Position numbers and translations under genes: made by a program
Assembly: GCA_964389305.1 (NCBI GenBank)
Contig: CAYMEK010000014.1
Span: 1-64,000, forward strand
Length of the DNA: 64,000 nt
Source of the DNA: CAYMEK01 sp964389305
GTDB lineage: Bacteria; Spirochaetota; Spirochaetia; SZUA-6; DRHE01
Direction of reading: 5' to 3'
Shown here: in pieces, positions 1 through 8,349 of the stretch
Position numbering within the stretch: the first letter of the stretch is position 1
Layout of the letters: every line of letters starts with the position of its first letter
Notes under the pieces: generated by a model
The model's database searches: none
Told to the model about the DNA's origin: nothing
What the model saw: only the letters and a program-made list of their open reading frames with translations

Positions 1-338
1 GGTGAAGAGCCTGGTGGGGGTGAAGAGCCCGATGGCGGCTTATAGTCCCAGAAGCGCGTCTTGAAGCGCTCCTTGAACCGCTCTTTCCAGGCCTCGTCGT
101 CGTGCCTGTGCCTGTCGTGGGACCTGGAACTGCCCGCCTTGAACAGGATATGGGCCAGCAGCACGATCCCCCAACTCTGCCAGTAGGTCAGGGGCTTGAG
201 CCCGAAGACCTCCGGCATGATCCAGTTCCAAAGCACCATAACCAGAAGCCCGAATAAAAAGGCCAGAACGGCGGCCAGGATGATGCCGCCCAGAATCAGG
301 CCGATTCGCATAAAGGGACGTTTCATGAAATGTATCAT
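1..338 (-). CDS. Small membrane protein partnered with an ECF sigma factor (3' end cut by window)
   Basis: At least 112 codons are visible from the ATG at 338 and no stop is reached before the window edge. A GGAGG ribosome site lies seven bases upstream. Residues about 10-38 form a hydrophobic helix. A conserved-looking block follows (LWNWIMPEVFGLKPLTYWQ) and then a second hydrophobic stretch around AHILF. The tail is basic and His/Arg-rich, with KERFKERFKTRFWDY. I recognise this layout from small conserved membrane proteins that sit next to ECF sigma factors in many bacteria, where they are thought to act in the same stress or envelope response. The sigma gene lies just upstream on the same strand. 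The molecular function is unknown. Confidence 0.7.
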   Translation of the reverse strand, partial: MIHFMKRPFMRIGLILGGIILAAVLAFLFGLLVMVLWNWIMPEVFGLKPLTYWQSWGIVLLAHILFKAGSSRSHDRHRHDDEAWKERFKERFKTRFWDYKPPSGSSPPPGSS

Positions 339-425
339 CTTGCTACCTCCTTCGGGGCCCGAAGCCCCGGTTGCCGATAGTCGCGGTCAGGGCCATCCGT
401 ATTCCCTGAAGGCGGGAGCGAAGGC

Positions 426-971
426 TCAGGCCAGCTCATCGAGCATCTCCTTGAGCTCGTGGAGGCGCCGGCGCAGGAACTGCACGGCATAGCGCTTGCG
501 GGCGATCAGGGTGTTCAACGGCGTGCCGGTCCGTTCCGATATCTCCCGGAACGTCCTGCCCTCCATAGCCTGCTCGATAAAGGCCTCGCGCTGGCCGCGG
601 GGCAGCTCCTCCAGCGCTTCGACAAGAGTATCCATGACTGCAGTGCGGAAGAGCTCTTTCTCGATGTCGATCCCGCTGTCGTGCAGAAGCTCCTCCAGGC
701 TGCTGTCGTCCTTTTCACCGTGAAGCGAAACGGTGCGATGTTTACGGCGGTACAGATCGATGATCTTGTTTCGCGCTATGGTGTACAACCAAGCCACGAT
801 GTTGTCGATGGGCTCGGTCGCGCTGGCGTTGCGCAGGGCCTGGAAGAACACATCCTGGAGAACGTCCTCCGCCTCCTCGTCCGTGCGGGTTCGGGAGCGG
901 ATGAAGCCCAGCAAAGCCTGCCGCTGTTTCCTGTATACCCCTTCCAGGCGCTGCACCAATACTGCCTCCAT
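426..971 (-). CDS. RNA polymerase ECF-type sigma factor
   Basis: The 181-residue product has the compact two-domain form of an extracytoplasmic-function sigma factor. Region 2 contains DEEAEDVLQDVFFQALRN and the WLYTIARNKIIDLYRR helix that contacts the -10 element. A linker rich in acidic residues follows. Region 4 carries a helix-turn-helix around FREISERTGTPLNTLIARKR that should bind the -35 element. The gene precedes the small membrane protein on the same strand by about 90 bases, so the two probably form one unit, and the partner may modulate sigma activity. No anti-sigma factor with a recognisable zinc-binding domain is in view. Region 1.1 and region 3 are absent, as expected for this class. 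The regulon is not known. Confidence 0.9.
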   Translation of the reverse strand: MEAVLVQRLEGVYRKQRQALLGFIRSRTRTDEEAEDVLQDVFFQALRNASATEPIDNIVAWLYTIARNKIIDLYRRKHRTVSLHGEKDDSSLEELLHDSGIDIEKELFRTAVMDTLVEALEELPRGQREAFIEQAMEGRTFREISERTGTPLNTLIARKRYAVQFLRRRLHELKEMLDELA

Positions 972-1155
972 TTCACTGGAATAGACGAACAGGACGCCGG
1001 CATTATTGTAGTGCAGAGACGTTTTTTTCTGTACCTCGTCTGCCCCGCCGCCGGAAGGAAGCTTTCGGGTAGGTAGATTTCGCCTGGAGGAGCGCTTGAC
1101 AGAGCACGCCGCTTATGCGTTCATGCAAGAACAACCTGAGGAAAGGAGCCTGAGA

Positions 1156-1833
1156 ATGGCGCGCTTTACACGCTTAGAGGTGCTGAGCACGATGGTGCGG
1201 TTGGGGGTCATTCCCGTGTTTTACAATCCCGACTTAGAAATAAACAAGAAGGTGGTGAAGGCCTGTTTCGACGGGGGGCTGCCGCTGGCGGAGTTCACCA
1301 ACCGCGGCGATCACGCGGTGGAGGTCTTCTCGGAGCTGGAATCGTTCTGCCGCAGGGAGCTGCCCGAGGTGATACTGGGGGTGGGCTCGGTGATCGATCC
1401 CTACACGGCGGCGATGTACATCGCCAGAGGCGCCAACTTCGTGGTCGGACCGCTCCTGAATCCGGAGGTGGCCAGGATCTGCAACCGCCGCAAGGTCCCC
1501 TATTCCCCTGGCTGCGGCAGCGCTTCGGAAATCTCGGAGGCCGAAGAGCTGGGCTGCGAGATCGTCAAGGTCTTTCCCGGGGGTCAAGTCGGAGGGCCGG
1601 CTTTCGTCAAGGCGGTTCTCGGACCCTGTCCGTGGGTGAGCTTGATGCCTACCGGCGGCGTGGACTGCACCGAGGAATCTCTCAAAGCCTGGTTCGAAGC
1701 CGGGGTGGCCTGTGTCGGCATTGGCAGCAAGCTGATCCGCAAGGAGCTGATCCAAGCGGGCGATTTCGACGGTATCCGGGATAACGTGAAGAAGACCCTG
1801 GAGATCGTCAAGAAGGTGCGGCCCAAGAAGTAG
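1156..1833 (+). CDS. eda: 2-keto-3-deoxy-6-phosphogluconate / 4-hydroxy-2-oxoglutarate aldolase
   Basis: This 225-residue class I aldolase splits KDPG into pyruvate and glyceraldehyde 3-phosphate (Entner-Doudoroff and uronate catabolism) or cleaves 4-hydroxy-2-oxoglutarate. The fold signature is clear: a Glu in LPLAEFTNRG, the Schiff-base lysine in EIVKVFPGG, and the phosphate-binding loop MPTGGVD followed by GVACVGIGSKL. I place the start at ATG 1156 because AGGAG lies seven bases upstream. The frame is open back to a TTG at 1096, but that TTG is part of a TTGACA that could be a -35 box. No edd or kdgK gene is adjacent, so the pathway role cannot be settled from this window. It converges on the hexokinase gene. 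Confidence 0.88.
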   Translation: MARFTRLEVLSTMVRLGVIPVFYNPDLEINKKVVKACFDGGLPLAEFTNRGDHAVEVFSELESFCRRELPEVILGVGSVIDPYTAAMYIARGANFVVGPLLNPEVARICNRRKVPYSPGCGSASEISEAEELGCEIVKVFPGGQVGGPAFVKAVLGPCPWVSLMPTGGVDCTEESLKAWFEAGVACVGIGSKLIRKELIQAGDFDGIRDNVKKTLEIVKKVRPKK

Positions 1834-1872
1834 CAACCGTTTTTCAGGGCGCCCGGCCCGGAGGCGAGTCCT

Positions 1873-1889
1873 GATCCCGGGGCGGGATC
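1873..1889. terminator. Possible bidirectional terminator hairpin
   Basis: A perfect 7-bp inverted repeat (GATCCCG / CGGGATC) with a three-base loop lies in the 95-base gap between two convergent genes, the aldolase and the hexokinase. There is no T-run on either side, so intrinsic termination is uncertain. Confidence 0.3.
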
Positions 1890-1928
1890 TCGGGGATTGG
1901 GCCGCAGAGCTTACTACAGTAAAACCTT

Positions 1929-3263
1929 TCAATTGGTCAGCCCGGCGACGGCCGCGCCGATCAGGGGTGCGTTCTCCACCTTGAGGATCTCGAAATACCT
2001 GTCCTGCCGCCCGCTCAGGAACTCCAGCAGGCGGCAGATGATCCTCTCCCTCAGGAACTTCAAGCCGTAGAACACCGAACCGTCGGCGGTGATACAGACC
2101 GGCCGGTAGGGATCATCGCCCTTTCCGGACTGCAGCACGACCGCGGCCAGGGCCGAAGCGGCCAACCGGGCCGAACGCTCCACCAGGGTATCGAGTAGAT
2201 GGTACAGGACCAGCCCATCCGCCTTCCCGGCGCCTGTCAAGACCTGGGAAAGGGGATAGTCTTCACTTTCCGGCCAGGTGAGCAGGGTATCCAGGTCCTT
2301 GGTGCTGAGGGTCGTCACCGTCCGCAGCGACTCCCTGGTCTGGGAGCTGAGCAGTCCCCGCCCGGCCGCCTCTTTAATGACCTGCAGGCAGAGGGGACCG
2401 AAATAAGCGCCGGAGTACATTTTCTCGAAGGTGTAGCGGCCCGGGTTGGCCGTGGTGGAGTCGAACAGCAGGTCCACGTCCCCCCGTGGAGCCAGGGAGA
2501 AGTTTCCCGACTCCAGGTTGACGATCTGGCTGCCTGCAGGGTCGAGACGGCCCACCGTGCTGATATTGCGGTTGCTCTCGACGTAGCAGGCATTCGAGCC
2601 GGTGCCCAGGATGAAGCCGATATAGCCGTCGAAGCTGCGCCGGGCGAGCACCGAGCGGCCGGCGAGCAGGGTCGCCACGGTATCGTTGAGCACGACCACC
2701 CGCTTTTTCCCTTTGAAACCCCCGTCTCTCAAGGCCCCGAGCAGCCCTGCACCGATCGGCTCGCCCAACACCCCCTCGGCCTGGATCTCTTTCGACAGAA
2801 AGATCAGCTTGCCGTCCTTGTTTCGCTGCATCTCTGCAGGATAGGAGAAGCAGAATCCTATAGTCTCGGCCGCCTCCTGTACCGGCTCGAGGTAGGCGGC
2901 CATGGTCCGGAAAAACTCCTGCTTTCCGACCTTTCCCCCCACCCCGGGCATCGGATATTTCCGGAACTTCTCGATGCGGGCCGAACCCTGCTCGTTGAAA
3001 CGTACGACAGCCACCCGGAAGTGAGTGCCTCCCGCATCGAGCACGATGACCGGCCGGTTCTTCGGTACCTCGCGCTCGACCTCGATGAAGGTGGGAAGCA
3101 TCTGCAGGCTGCTCGGCTCGCCCCGCAGTCCCCGGTTCATCTCTTCTCTGAAGCTCGTCGCTGTGCGCTCGAGGTCTACGTTTTGCGGGGCCATTCGCTG
3201 CTGCTCGAGGAACTCCAGGACCCGCTGTTTCTCCTCACTCATAGCGAGTTCATAATTCTCCAT
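1929..3263 (-). CDS. Hexokinase (eukaryotic-type family)
   Basis: The enzyme phosphorylates hexoses, most likely glucose, with ATP in the cytoplasm. The 444-residue length matches one hexokinase unit. Phosphate-1 is in IVLDAGGTHFRVAVV. The sugar-binding loop is GFCFSYPAE, the equivalent of FSFP in yeast hexokinase. The catalytic Asp is in VVLNDTVATLLAGRS. GFILGTGSNACY is the phosphate-2 region, and an adenosine-binding ITADGS stretch lies near the C-terminus. This type differs from bacterial glk/ROK kinases and is familiar from treponemes and other spirochaetes. The start is uncertain: GTG 3308, ATG 3263 and ATG 3242 are all in frame and none has a strong ribosome site. I chose 3263. The gene is divergent from a HAD phosphatase, so the two may share a control region. 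Confidence 0.85.
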   Translation of the reverse strand: MENYELAMSEEKQRVLEFLEQQRMAPQNVDLERTATSFREEMNRGLRGEPSSLQMLPTFIEVEREVPKNRPVIVLDAGGTHFRVAVVRFNEQGSARIEKFRKYPMPGVGGKVGKQEFFRTMAAYLEPVQEAAETIGFCFSYPAEMQRNKDGKLIFLSKEIQAEGVLGEPIGAGLLGALRDGGFKGKKRVVVLNDTVATLLAGRSVLARRSFDGYIGFILGTGSNACYVESNRNISTVGRLDPAGSQIVNLESGNFSLAPRGDVDLLFDSTTANPGRYTFEKMYSGAYFGPLCLQVIKEAAGRGLLSSQTRESLRTVTTLSTKDLDTLLTWPESEDYPLSQVLTGAGKADGLVLYHLLDTLVERSARLAASALAAVVLQSGKGDDPYRPVCITADGSVFYGLKFLRERIICRLLEFLSGRQDRYFEILKVENAPLIGAAVAGLTN

Positions 3264-3300
3264 TTCTCTGGCCTGAGTCAAGGAAGCCGCAGGGGATTCC

Positions 3301-3330
3301 TTGCCCACGGACAGCCGATCGTATTACATT
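3301..3330 (+). promoter_or_regulatory. Candidate sigma-70 promoter for the HAD gene
   Basis: TTGCCC at 3301-3306 and TACATT at 3325-3330 are separated by 18 bases. Transcription would begin near 3337, only about three bases before the ATG at 3340. No ribosome site precedes that ATG, so the message may be nearly leaderless. Confidence 0.4.
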
Positions 3331-3339
3331 ACCAAAGTC

Positions 3340-3990
3340 ATGAAGAAAGCTTTCGAGGCGGTGATCTTCGACTTCGGCAACGTGTTGACCTTTCCGCCTC
3401 GGGAAGGCAACCTCAGCGCCATGCAGCGAATCTCCGGACTGGATCGGGAGACGCTGCAGCGTGAGTTTCGCCGACACCGCCCCGACTACGACCGGGGAGT
3501 CATAGAGGGGCCGGAGTACTGGTCGCGGGTTCTCGTTTCCGGAGGAGCGGAGGTGGACGCAAGACGGATCCGAGAGCTGATCCGGGAAGACATAGAGAGC
3601 TGGACCCGAATCAACCCGTTGGTGCTGGCCTGGGCGGGGGAGCTGAAACAGGCGGGCATCAAGACTGCGATCCTGTCCAACATGCCTGCCGAGCTGCTGA
3701 CCGTCATCGTCTCCCGCTTTCCCTGGATCGAGGATTTCGATGCCAGCCTGTTCTCCTGCCGTCTGGGCATGATAAAGCCGGAGCCGGGCATTTACCAGGC
3801 CTGCCTCGGGGCTCTGGAAGTAGAGGCCGGGAGGAGCGTGTTTGTCGACGACAGCATCGAGAACGTGCAGGGAGCCAAAGCGGTGGGTATGGAGGCGATT
3901 CATCACCTTTGTCTCGAGGACACCCTGGAGAGACTGAGGAGCCTGGGCCTGCTGAAGACCGCCGCCCTATCGGCCCGGATAGATCCATGA
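3340..3990 (+). CDS. HAD-superfamily hydrolase, subfamily IA (YihX-like phosphatase)
   Basis: The 216-residue product carries the HAD motifs in order: the nucleophile Asp in AVIFDFGNVLTF, the Ser of motif II in TAILSNMPAE, the Lys of motif III in GMIKPEPGIY, and the acidic pair of motif IV in VFVDDSIENVQGA. The DFGNV form of motif I resembles YihX, an alpha-glucose-1-phosphate phosphatase, so a sugar-phosphate substrate is plausible. Divergence from hexokinase agrees with that but does not prove it. The start is ATG 3340; an upstream in-frame TTG at 3301 belongs to the proposed -35 box. The stop overlaps the tldD start in an ATGA arrangement, which implies translational coupling. Confidence 0.85.
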   Translation: MKKAFEAVIFDFGNVLTFPPREGNLSAMQRISGLDRETLQREFRRHRPDYDRGVIEGPEYWSRVLVSGGAEVDARRIRELIREDIESWTRINPLVLAWAGELKQAGIKTAILSNMPAELLTVIVSRFPWIEDFDASLFSCRLGMIKPEPGIYQACLGALEVEAGRSVFVDDSIENVQGAKAVGMEAIHHLCLEDTLERLRSLGLLKTAALSARIDP

Positions 3991-5429
3991 AGGCGCCGCG
4001 TTCCGCATATCTGCAGGCCAATCGCGAGCCGCTGGCGGGTTTCCTGCGGCTTCTGGCCGCGGACTTTCCCTACCTGTCGCTGCTGGCCACCGACTGCAGC
4101 GGGATGTGCTACTCCGTGCGCAGACAGTCCGTGGATGTCCGGGAGAGTAGTTGGAGCGAACGAGGTTTCGTGGTGCGGATCTACGACGGGCGGTTGTTCC
4201 ACGAGCACTCCTTCAATGCCCTGCCGCGCGGGAAGGGGGGCGAACCGCAAGGATCCGGGCTGGAGTCCCTGGCCGCCGAGATCGGCGGCAGGATCCAACG
4301 GGCGGCCGAGCTTTCCGTCCAGCTCGCCTCTGTTCCGGCTTTCTCCGAGCAGCCCTGCTCGGGAAACTGGCAGGGCGAGGTGGAGGTCCTTCCTGACAGA
4401 ATGTCCGTGGCGGATACGGTTGAGCGGCTTACCGGTTTGAAAGACAGAGCCTGCCGGCGAAGCCGGTTCCTGGTTGACATCGAGGTGCGGTTCGAGCACG
4501 TGCAGGTAGCCAAGCTCTTTCTGTCCGCCGGCCGGGATCTCGAGCAGTCCTATATCTGGAGCCAGGGCTACCTGATTCCGGTTGTGCGCCGGGACGGCAC
4601 CGTCCGCCGGATGTACAGCTCCTTTTCCGGCTTGAAGGGGTTGGAGCTGATCGACGAGATGGAAGAGAAGCTGGAGGAGACGATCGAGATCGCCGGGCGG
4701 CTTCTGGAGGCCGAGAGGATCGAGCCGGGAGACTACGAGGTGATCCTCTCCCCATCGGTAGCCGGGCTTCTGGCCCACGAGTCCTTCGGCCACGGCGTAG
4801 AGATGGACATGTTCGTCAAAGGGCGGGCCAAGGCCGTGGAGTACCTGGGTAAGCCGGTTGCCTCCCCGCTGGTGAGCCTGAGGGACGGGGCCAGGGCGGC
4901 GGAGCAGACCGGCTCATACTGGTTCGACGATGAAGGCGTGCTGGCCGGCGACACCCTGGTGATCGACCGGGGAGTGTTCAAGACCGGTATATCGGACCTT
5001 CTCTCCGCCCTGCGCCTGGGAGCAGCGCCCACCGGTAACGGGAAGAGGGAGTCCTTCGAGCGTAAGGCCTATGCCCGTATGACCAATACCTTTTTTACCG
5101 CCGGAAGCGACAGCCTCGAGCAGATGATTGCCTCGATCTCTCACGGCTATCTGCTGGAAAAGTTTATCTCAGGTATGGAGGACCCCAAGAACTGGGGGAT
5201 CCAGGGAGAGATTCTCTACGCCCGGGAGATCCGGGACGGCCGGCTGACCGGCAAGCTGGTATCCCCTGTGATCATGAGCGGCTATGTTCCCGACGTGCTG
5301 AAATCGGTCAGCATGGTTTCGGCGGGGGTCGAGCACTATGGCAGCGGGATGTGCGGAAAAGGGCACAAGGAGTACGTCAAGAACTCCTCCGGCGGTCCGT
5401 ATATGAAAACGGTGATGAGGCTGGCCTGA
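3987..5429 (+). CDS. tldD: TldD metalloprotease subunit
   Basis: TldD and TldE form a heterodimeric zinc protease that degrades unfolded peptides and trims modified peptides such as microcin B17 and PQQ-type precursors. The 480-residue length is typical. The HExxxH zinc site appears as HESFGH at residues 264-269 in the segment GLLAHESFGHGVEMD. The conserved C-terminal part has GSGMCGKGHK, which holds the Cys ligand expected in TldD. The start at 3987 follows from the ATGA overlap with the HAD gene. The end overlaps the next gene as TGATG, so the pair is translated together. No obvious peptide substrate gene is adjacent. Confidence 0.92.
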   Translation: MKAPRSAYLQANREPLAGFLRLLAADFPYLSLLATDCSGMCYSVRRQSVDVRESSWSERGFVVRIYDGRLFHEHSFNALPRGKGGEPQGSGLESLAAEIGGRIQRAAELSVQLASVPAFSEQPCSGNWQGEVEVLPDRMSVADTVERLTGLKDRACRRSRFLVDIEVRFEHVQVAKLFLSAGRDLEQSYIWSQGYLIPVVRRDGTVRRMYSSFSGLKGLELIDEMEEKLEETIEIAGRLLEAERIEPGDYEVILSPSVAGLLAHESFGHGVEMDMFVKGRAKAVEYLGKPVASPLVSLRDGARAAEQTGSYWFDDEGVLAGDTLVIDRGVFKTGISDLLSALRLGAAPTGNGKRESFERKAYARMTNTFFTAGSDSLEQMIASISHGYLLEKFISGMEDPKNWGIQGEILYAREIRDGRLTGKLVSPVIMSGYVPDVLKSVSMVSAGVEHYGSGMCGKGHKEYVKNSSGGPYMKTVMRLA

Positions 5430-6748
5430 TGCACGACCGGTTGCAGAAGCTGCTGGCCGAAGTCCCTGGAGTGAGCGCCTGGAAGGTCCAGGAGCAGGGC
5501 GTCGAAGCCCGGGAGCTTTTCTACATCCGCCGCCGGCTGGATATGCAGCGTTCCAAGGAGGTCCGGCGAACGGTTCTGACCGTCTACCACGATTTCCAGG
5601 AGCGGGGGACCCGCTACCGTGGTTTCGTGACCGTACAGATACACCCGACTCACACCGATGACGAGATCCGTTTGCAGGTGGAGCACAGCGTAGCTTCGGC
5701 CCGCTACTTGCGCAACGAGCCCTTTCCCCTGGTGGAGCCCGGCGGCGAGGCGATACCCCTGCCCGCCGGCAGTTTCGCAGCCCGGGGGCTGGAGGAATGG
5801 CCGGTTCCCCTCAGCGAAGCTCTCTTTGAGCGTGACACCGCAGAGGAGACCAGGATCAACTCGGCGGAGCTTTTCCTCGACCGTGTGGACACCCGCATCT
5901 TCAACTCCCTCGGCCTGGACGTGAGCTGGCTTTCCTACAGGGGATATATCGAGCTGATCGTGGAGAGCGAAGGCCCGGCGGGTGCGGTGGAGCTGTACAA
6001 AGAACTGCCTTTTTCCGACTTCGAGCCCGAAGCGCTCAGCCGGGAGGTCGGGAGGCAGCTTAGCCTGTGCCGCGATCGGGCCCAGGCCAGGCCCTGCCCG
6101 CGCCTGAAACGCTGTCCCATACTGATCACCGGAGAGCCGGTACCGGAGTTCTTCGACTACTACCTGGTTCAAAGCTCGGCGGAGAGTGTGTACTCCGGTC
6201 TGTCCACCGCCAGGGTAGGGGACGCTCTTCAGGGCGGGAATGCCGGCGGCGACTTGCTTACCGTAATCCTGGAGCCGTATTTAAAGAACTCCACCGCCTC
6301 CACGCCCTATGACGGGGACGGCTTCCCCCTCAAGAGCGCCCACATCATCGAACGGGGTGTGCTGAAACGCTACTGGGGGCCTCTGCGCTTCTGTCACTAT
6401 CTGGGCGTTTCACCCACGGGGAGGATCGGCAACCTGACGGTTTCCCCGGGAAGCCGATCCGCAGCCGATCTGCGCCAGGGGCGCTGTCTGGAAGTCGTTC
6501 AGTTCTCCGATTTCAGGACCGATGCGCTCACCGGAGATTTCGGCGGAGAGTTCCGCCTGGCCTATTACCACGACGGCAGCGGTGAGAAGGTCCCGGTTAC
6601 GGGAGGCTCGCTGTCGGGTAACATTCGGGATATCCACGGCCGGATGTACCTGTCTGCGGAGCTGCAGACCAGGAGCGGTTTTCAGGGGCCGCAGACGGTG
6701 TGGCTGCCCGAGGTCGGCGTGGCCGGATCCGGGACCGGGACTACCTGA
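5429..6748 (+). CDS. pmbA: TldE/PmbA-like partner subunit of the TldD protease
   Basis: This 439-residue protein is a PmbA/TldD-family homologue but has no HExxxH zinc site, as expected for the non-catalytic TldE subunit that shapes the substrate channel of the heterodimer. Family features include the middle domain around PCPRLKRCPILITGEPVPEFF, and the C-terminal barrel with GRIGNLTVSPGS and SGNIRDIHGRM. The ATG at 5429 overlaps the tldD stop. The stop at 6748 overlaps by eight bases the end of a convergent lipoprotein gene, an unusually tight packing. Sequence conservation is looser than in TldD, so substrate choice could be lineage-specific. Confidence 0.87.
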   Translation: MHDRLQKLLAEVPGVSAWKVQEQGVEARELFYIRRRLDMQRSKEVRRTVLTVYHDFQERGTRYRGFVTVQIHPTHTDDEIRLQVEHSVASARYLRNEPFPLVEPGGEAIPLPAGSFAARGLEEWPVPLSEALFERDTAEETRINSAELFLDRVDTRIFNSLGLDVSWLSYRGYIELIVESEGPAGAVELYKELPFSDFEPEALSREVGRQLSLCRDRAQARPCPRLKRCPILITGEPVPEFFDYYLVQSSAESVYSGLSTARVGDALQGGNAGGDLLTVILEPYLKNSTASTPYDGDGFPLKSAHIIERGVLKRYWGPLRFCHYLGVSPTGRIGNLTVSPGSRSAADLRQGRCLEVVQFSDFRTDALTGDFGGEFRLAYYHDGSGEKVPVTGGSLSGNIRDIHGRMYLSAELQTRSGFQGPQTVWLPEVGVAGSGTGTT

Positions 6749-7559
6749 AGCGTACCCGCACGCTTTCCTGGGTCTCCACCTTGATACCCGGATTGTCCTG
6801 GATCACCTCTTTCATGTCCTCGATGGTTTTCGGATTGGCGCTGAGAAGCTCCTTGAACTTCTGCTCGTCCTCGAGAAGCTTGCCGAAATCAACGTCCATC
6901 AGGGTGACTCTGGAGCCCTCCACGTAGCTGGCATTGGTTTCGGTGATATTGCCGTCCACCTCCACGGCGATGCTGATATGCATGTCCTGGTAGAGCTGGC
7001 GCATCATCTCCAGCATTTCCGGGTTGCTATCCAGATCTACCTCGCCCTCTCCAGATTCCTCCTGTTCTTCGACCTGCGGCTCCTGCGGGTAGATGATCTG
7101 CAGCGTGGCGGTTCCGCCTTTGGTAAACACGAAACGCAGCCACTCTTCCACCGGCTGGTCCTGCTCCCCGCCCATGGAGGGAGCGGTAACGTTTTCTCCA
7201 GGGTTCTGATTGACCCGCACCTGGTTGATATCGGAGAAGCTGTACAGCGCCTTGTAGCCAGCTCCCCGGTCAGTCCTGACCGGCTCGGCGGACTCCAGGC
7301 GTACCCCCTCTCCCATGCTGCGTGCTTTCTCGGCTAGCTGCTGCTCGTCGACCAGCTCTTCGTCGCTGACTTCTTCCTCGGCCTCGGCCTCTTCGCCGCT
7401 GAAGCTCTTCATCAGCTCCATGAAGGAGTCGCTGATTGCCACGGTTTCTTCGATCGTGCCGCTTCCATCCTTGTTGACCCGGATGAGCACCACCGACTCG
7501 AAACAACCCATCAAAGCCAAGGAGAGAAGGAGCAGGGCCGTCAATTTCAGTATTTTCAC
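6741..7559 (-). CDS. Predicted lipoprotein of unknown function
   Basis: The 272-residue protein begins with a lipoprotein signal (MKILKLTALLLLSLALMGC), with the lipidated Cys at residue 19. Just after it, ESVVLIRVNKDGSGTIEETV reads like a beta-strand pair with an asymmetric turn. The middle is very acidic (EEAEAEEEVSDEELVDEQQ). The C-terminal third mixes helix and strand and holds SIAVEVDGNITETNASYVEG. The start is GTG 7559 with AAAGGAGG upstream. I do not recognise a named family with confidence. Proteins of this shape are often periplasmic-facing lipoproteins with a small mixed fold. It is likely exported and anchored in a membrane facing the periplasm. Confidence 0.75.
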   Translation of the reverse strand: MKILKLTALLLLSLALMGCFESVVLIRVNKDGSGTIEETVAISDSFMELMKSFSGEEAEAEEEVSDEELVDEQQLAEKARSMGEGVRLESAEPVRTDRGAGYKALYSFSDINQVRVNQNPGENVTAPSMGGEQDQPVEEWLRFVFTKGGTATLQIIYPQEPQVEEQEESGEGEVDLDSNPEMLEMMRQLYQDMHISIAVEVDGNITETNASYVEGSRVTLMDVDFGKLLEDEQKFKELLSANPKTIEDMKEVIQDNPGIKVETQESVRVRFR

Positions 7560-7638
7560 GAAGCCTCCTTTCTAGTTCAAAGCCGCTCTGGTACCAGTAT
7601 AATACAACCGCGGGACGGAAATCTTGTTTTTTTTGAGG

Positions 7639-8265
7639 CTATTTCAGCTTTTCAACCGGCGAACCCCTTCCGGTCGTTGCGGAGTGCATCTCATCCGCAA
7701 AGAGCAGGGTTTCCTCTACGCCCAGGACGCGCGCCACGTAGCGAGCTACGCCCTGGTTCAACCAGTGGGGCTGGTGGGCGTCGGAGCCGAGCACAAAGGC
7801 AAACAGCGGGACGAAGGGTTTGAGAGCCCCGAACCAGTCCCTGCGCCAGATGTAGCGATTGTTGATTTCGATCAGGCAGCCGGTTGGCACCCGTTTGAGA
7901 TTTGTTTCCAGCACGAGGGGATGAGCGATAATGACCGGTTTGCCGGTAGCCAGAAGCCGCTCGGCGCCCTGGTAGTCCGCCGCCCGGTCGCGGCAGTGAT
8001 AGATGTAGTATTCCGCCTCGACCCGCTGCGCCTGCCCGGTCCAATCGGCTCCGTTTACTTCGGTGCCGACTCTGAAACCCCGGGCAAGAAGCGTATCCCG
8101 GTAGGCTGGAAACTCTTCTGCAATCGATTCGAAGTGGTCGCTGATTCCGATGATCCGGGCATGAGCGATCGAGGCTATCATCTCCACGGTCTGCTCCGGA
8201 ACCACTGCACCGTCGTGCCGGGAAAAGGTGGTGTGAATGTGCAGGTCCTGGGGTAGTTTGTACAT
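7639..8265 (-). CDS. PHP-domain phosphoesterase
   Basis: The 208-residue product has the PHP metal-binding motifs: DLHIHTTFSRHDG near the N-terminus, GISDHFE, PVIIAHPLV, and GSDAHQPHWL near the C-terminus. Together these would bind a trinuclear metal centre for phosphoester hydrolysis. Single-domain PHP proteins include histidinol phosphatase and the nucleoside 3',5'-bisphosphate phosphatases; the sequence does not decide between them. I chose ATG 8265 because a GGAG lies upstream and the PHP motif starts soon after. A longer GTG start at 8319 is possible. Its neighbour upstream on the same strand is the galactokinase-like gene. Confidence 0.82.
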   Translation of the reverse strand: MYKLPQDLHIHTTFSRHDGAVVPEQTVEMIASIAHARIIGISDHFESIAEEFPAYRDTLLARGFRVGTEVNGADWTGQAQRVEAEYYIYHCRDRAADYQGAERLLATGKPVIIAHPLVLETNLKRVPTGCLIEINNRYIWRRDWFGALKPFVPLFAFVLGSDAHQPHWLNQGVARYVARVLGVEETLLFADEMHSATTGRGSPVEKLK

Positions 8266-8349
8266 TCTGTTCGGCTCCGTCGTTTCTCTCGAGTCCATCT
8301 TGGGTTGATATTTGTACACTACTTTGAGTCTTTGTTCCAGGGGTCGAGG

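Noticed and set aside
1096..1155. Longer start for the aldolase at TTG 1096
   Set aside because: The TTG is part of a TTGACA that looks like a -35 box, and ATG 1156 has a well-placed AGGAG and fits the family N-terminus.
7591..7603. TATAAT on the plus strand with a distant TTCAA, which could be a promoter
   Set aside because: No plus-strand gene lies downstream; it would run antisense into the PHP gene. The minus-strand -10 here has no acceptable -35.
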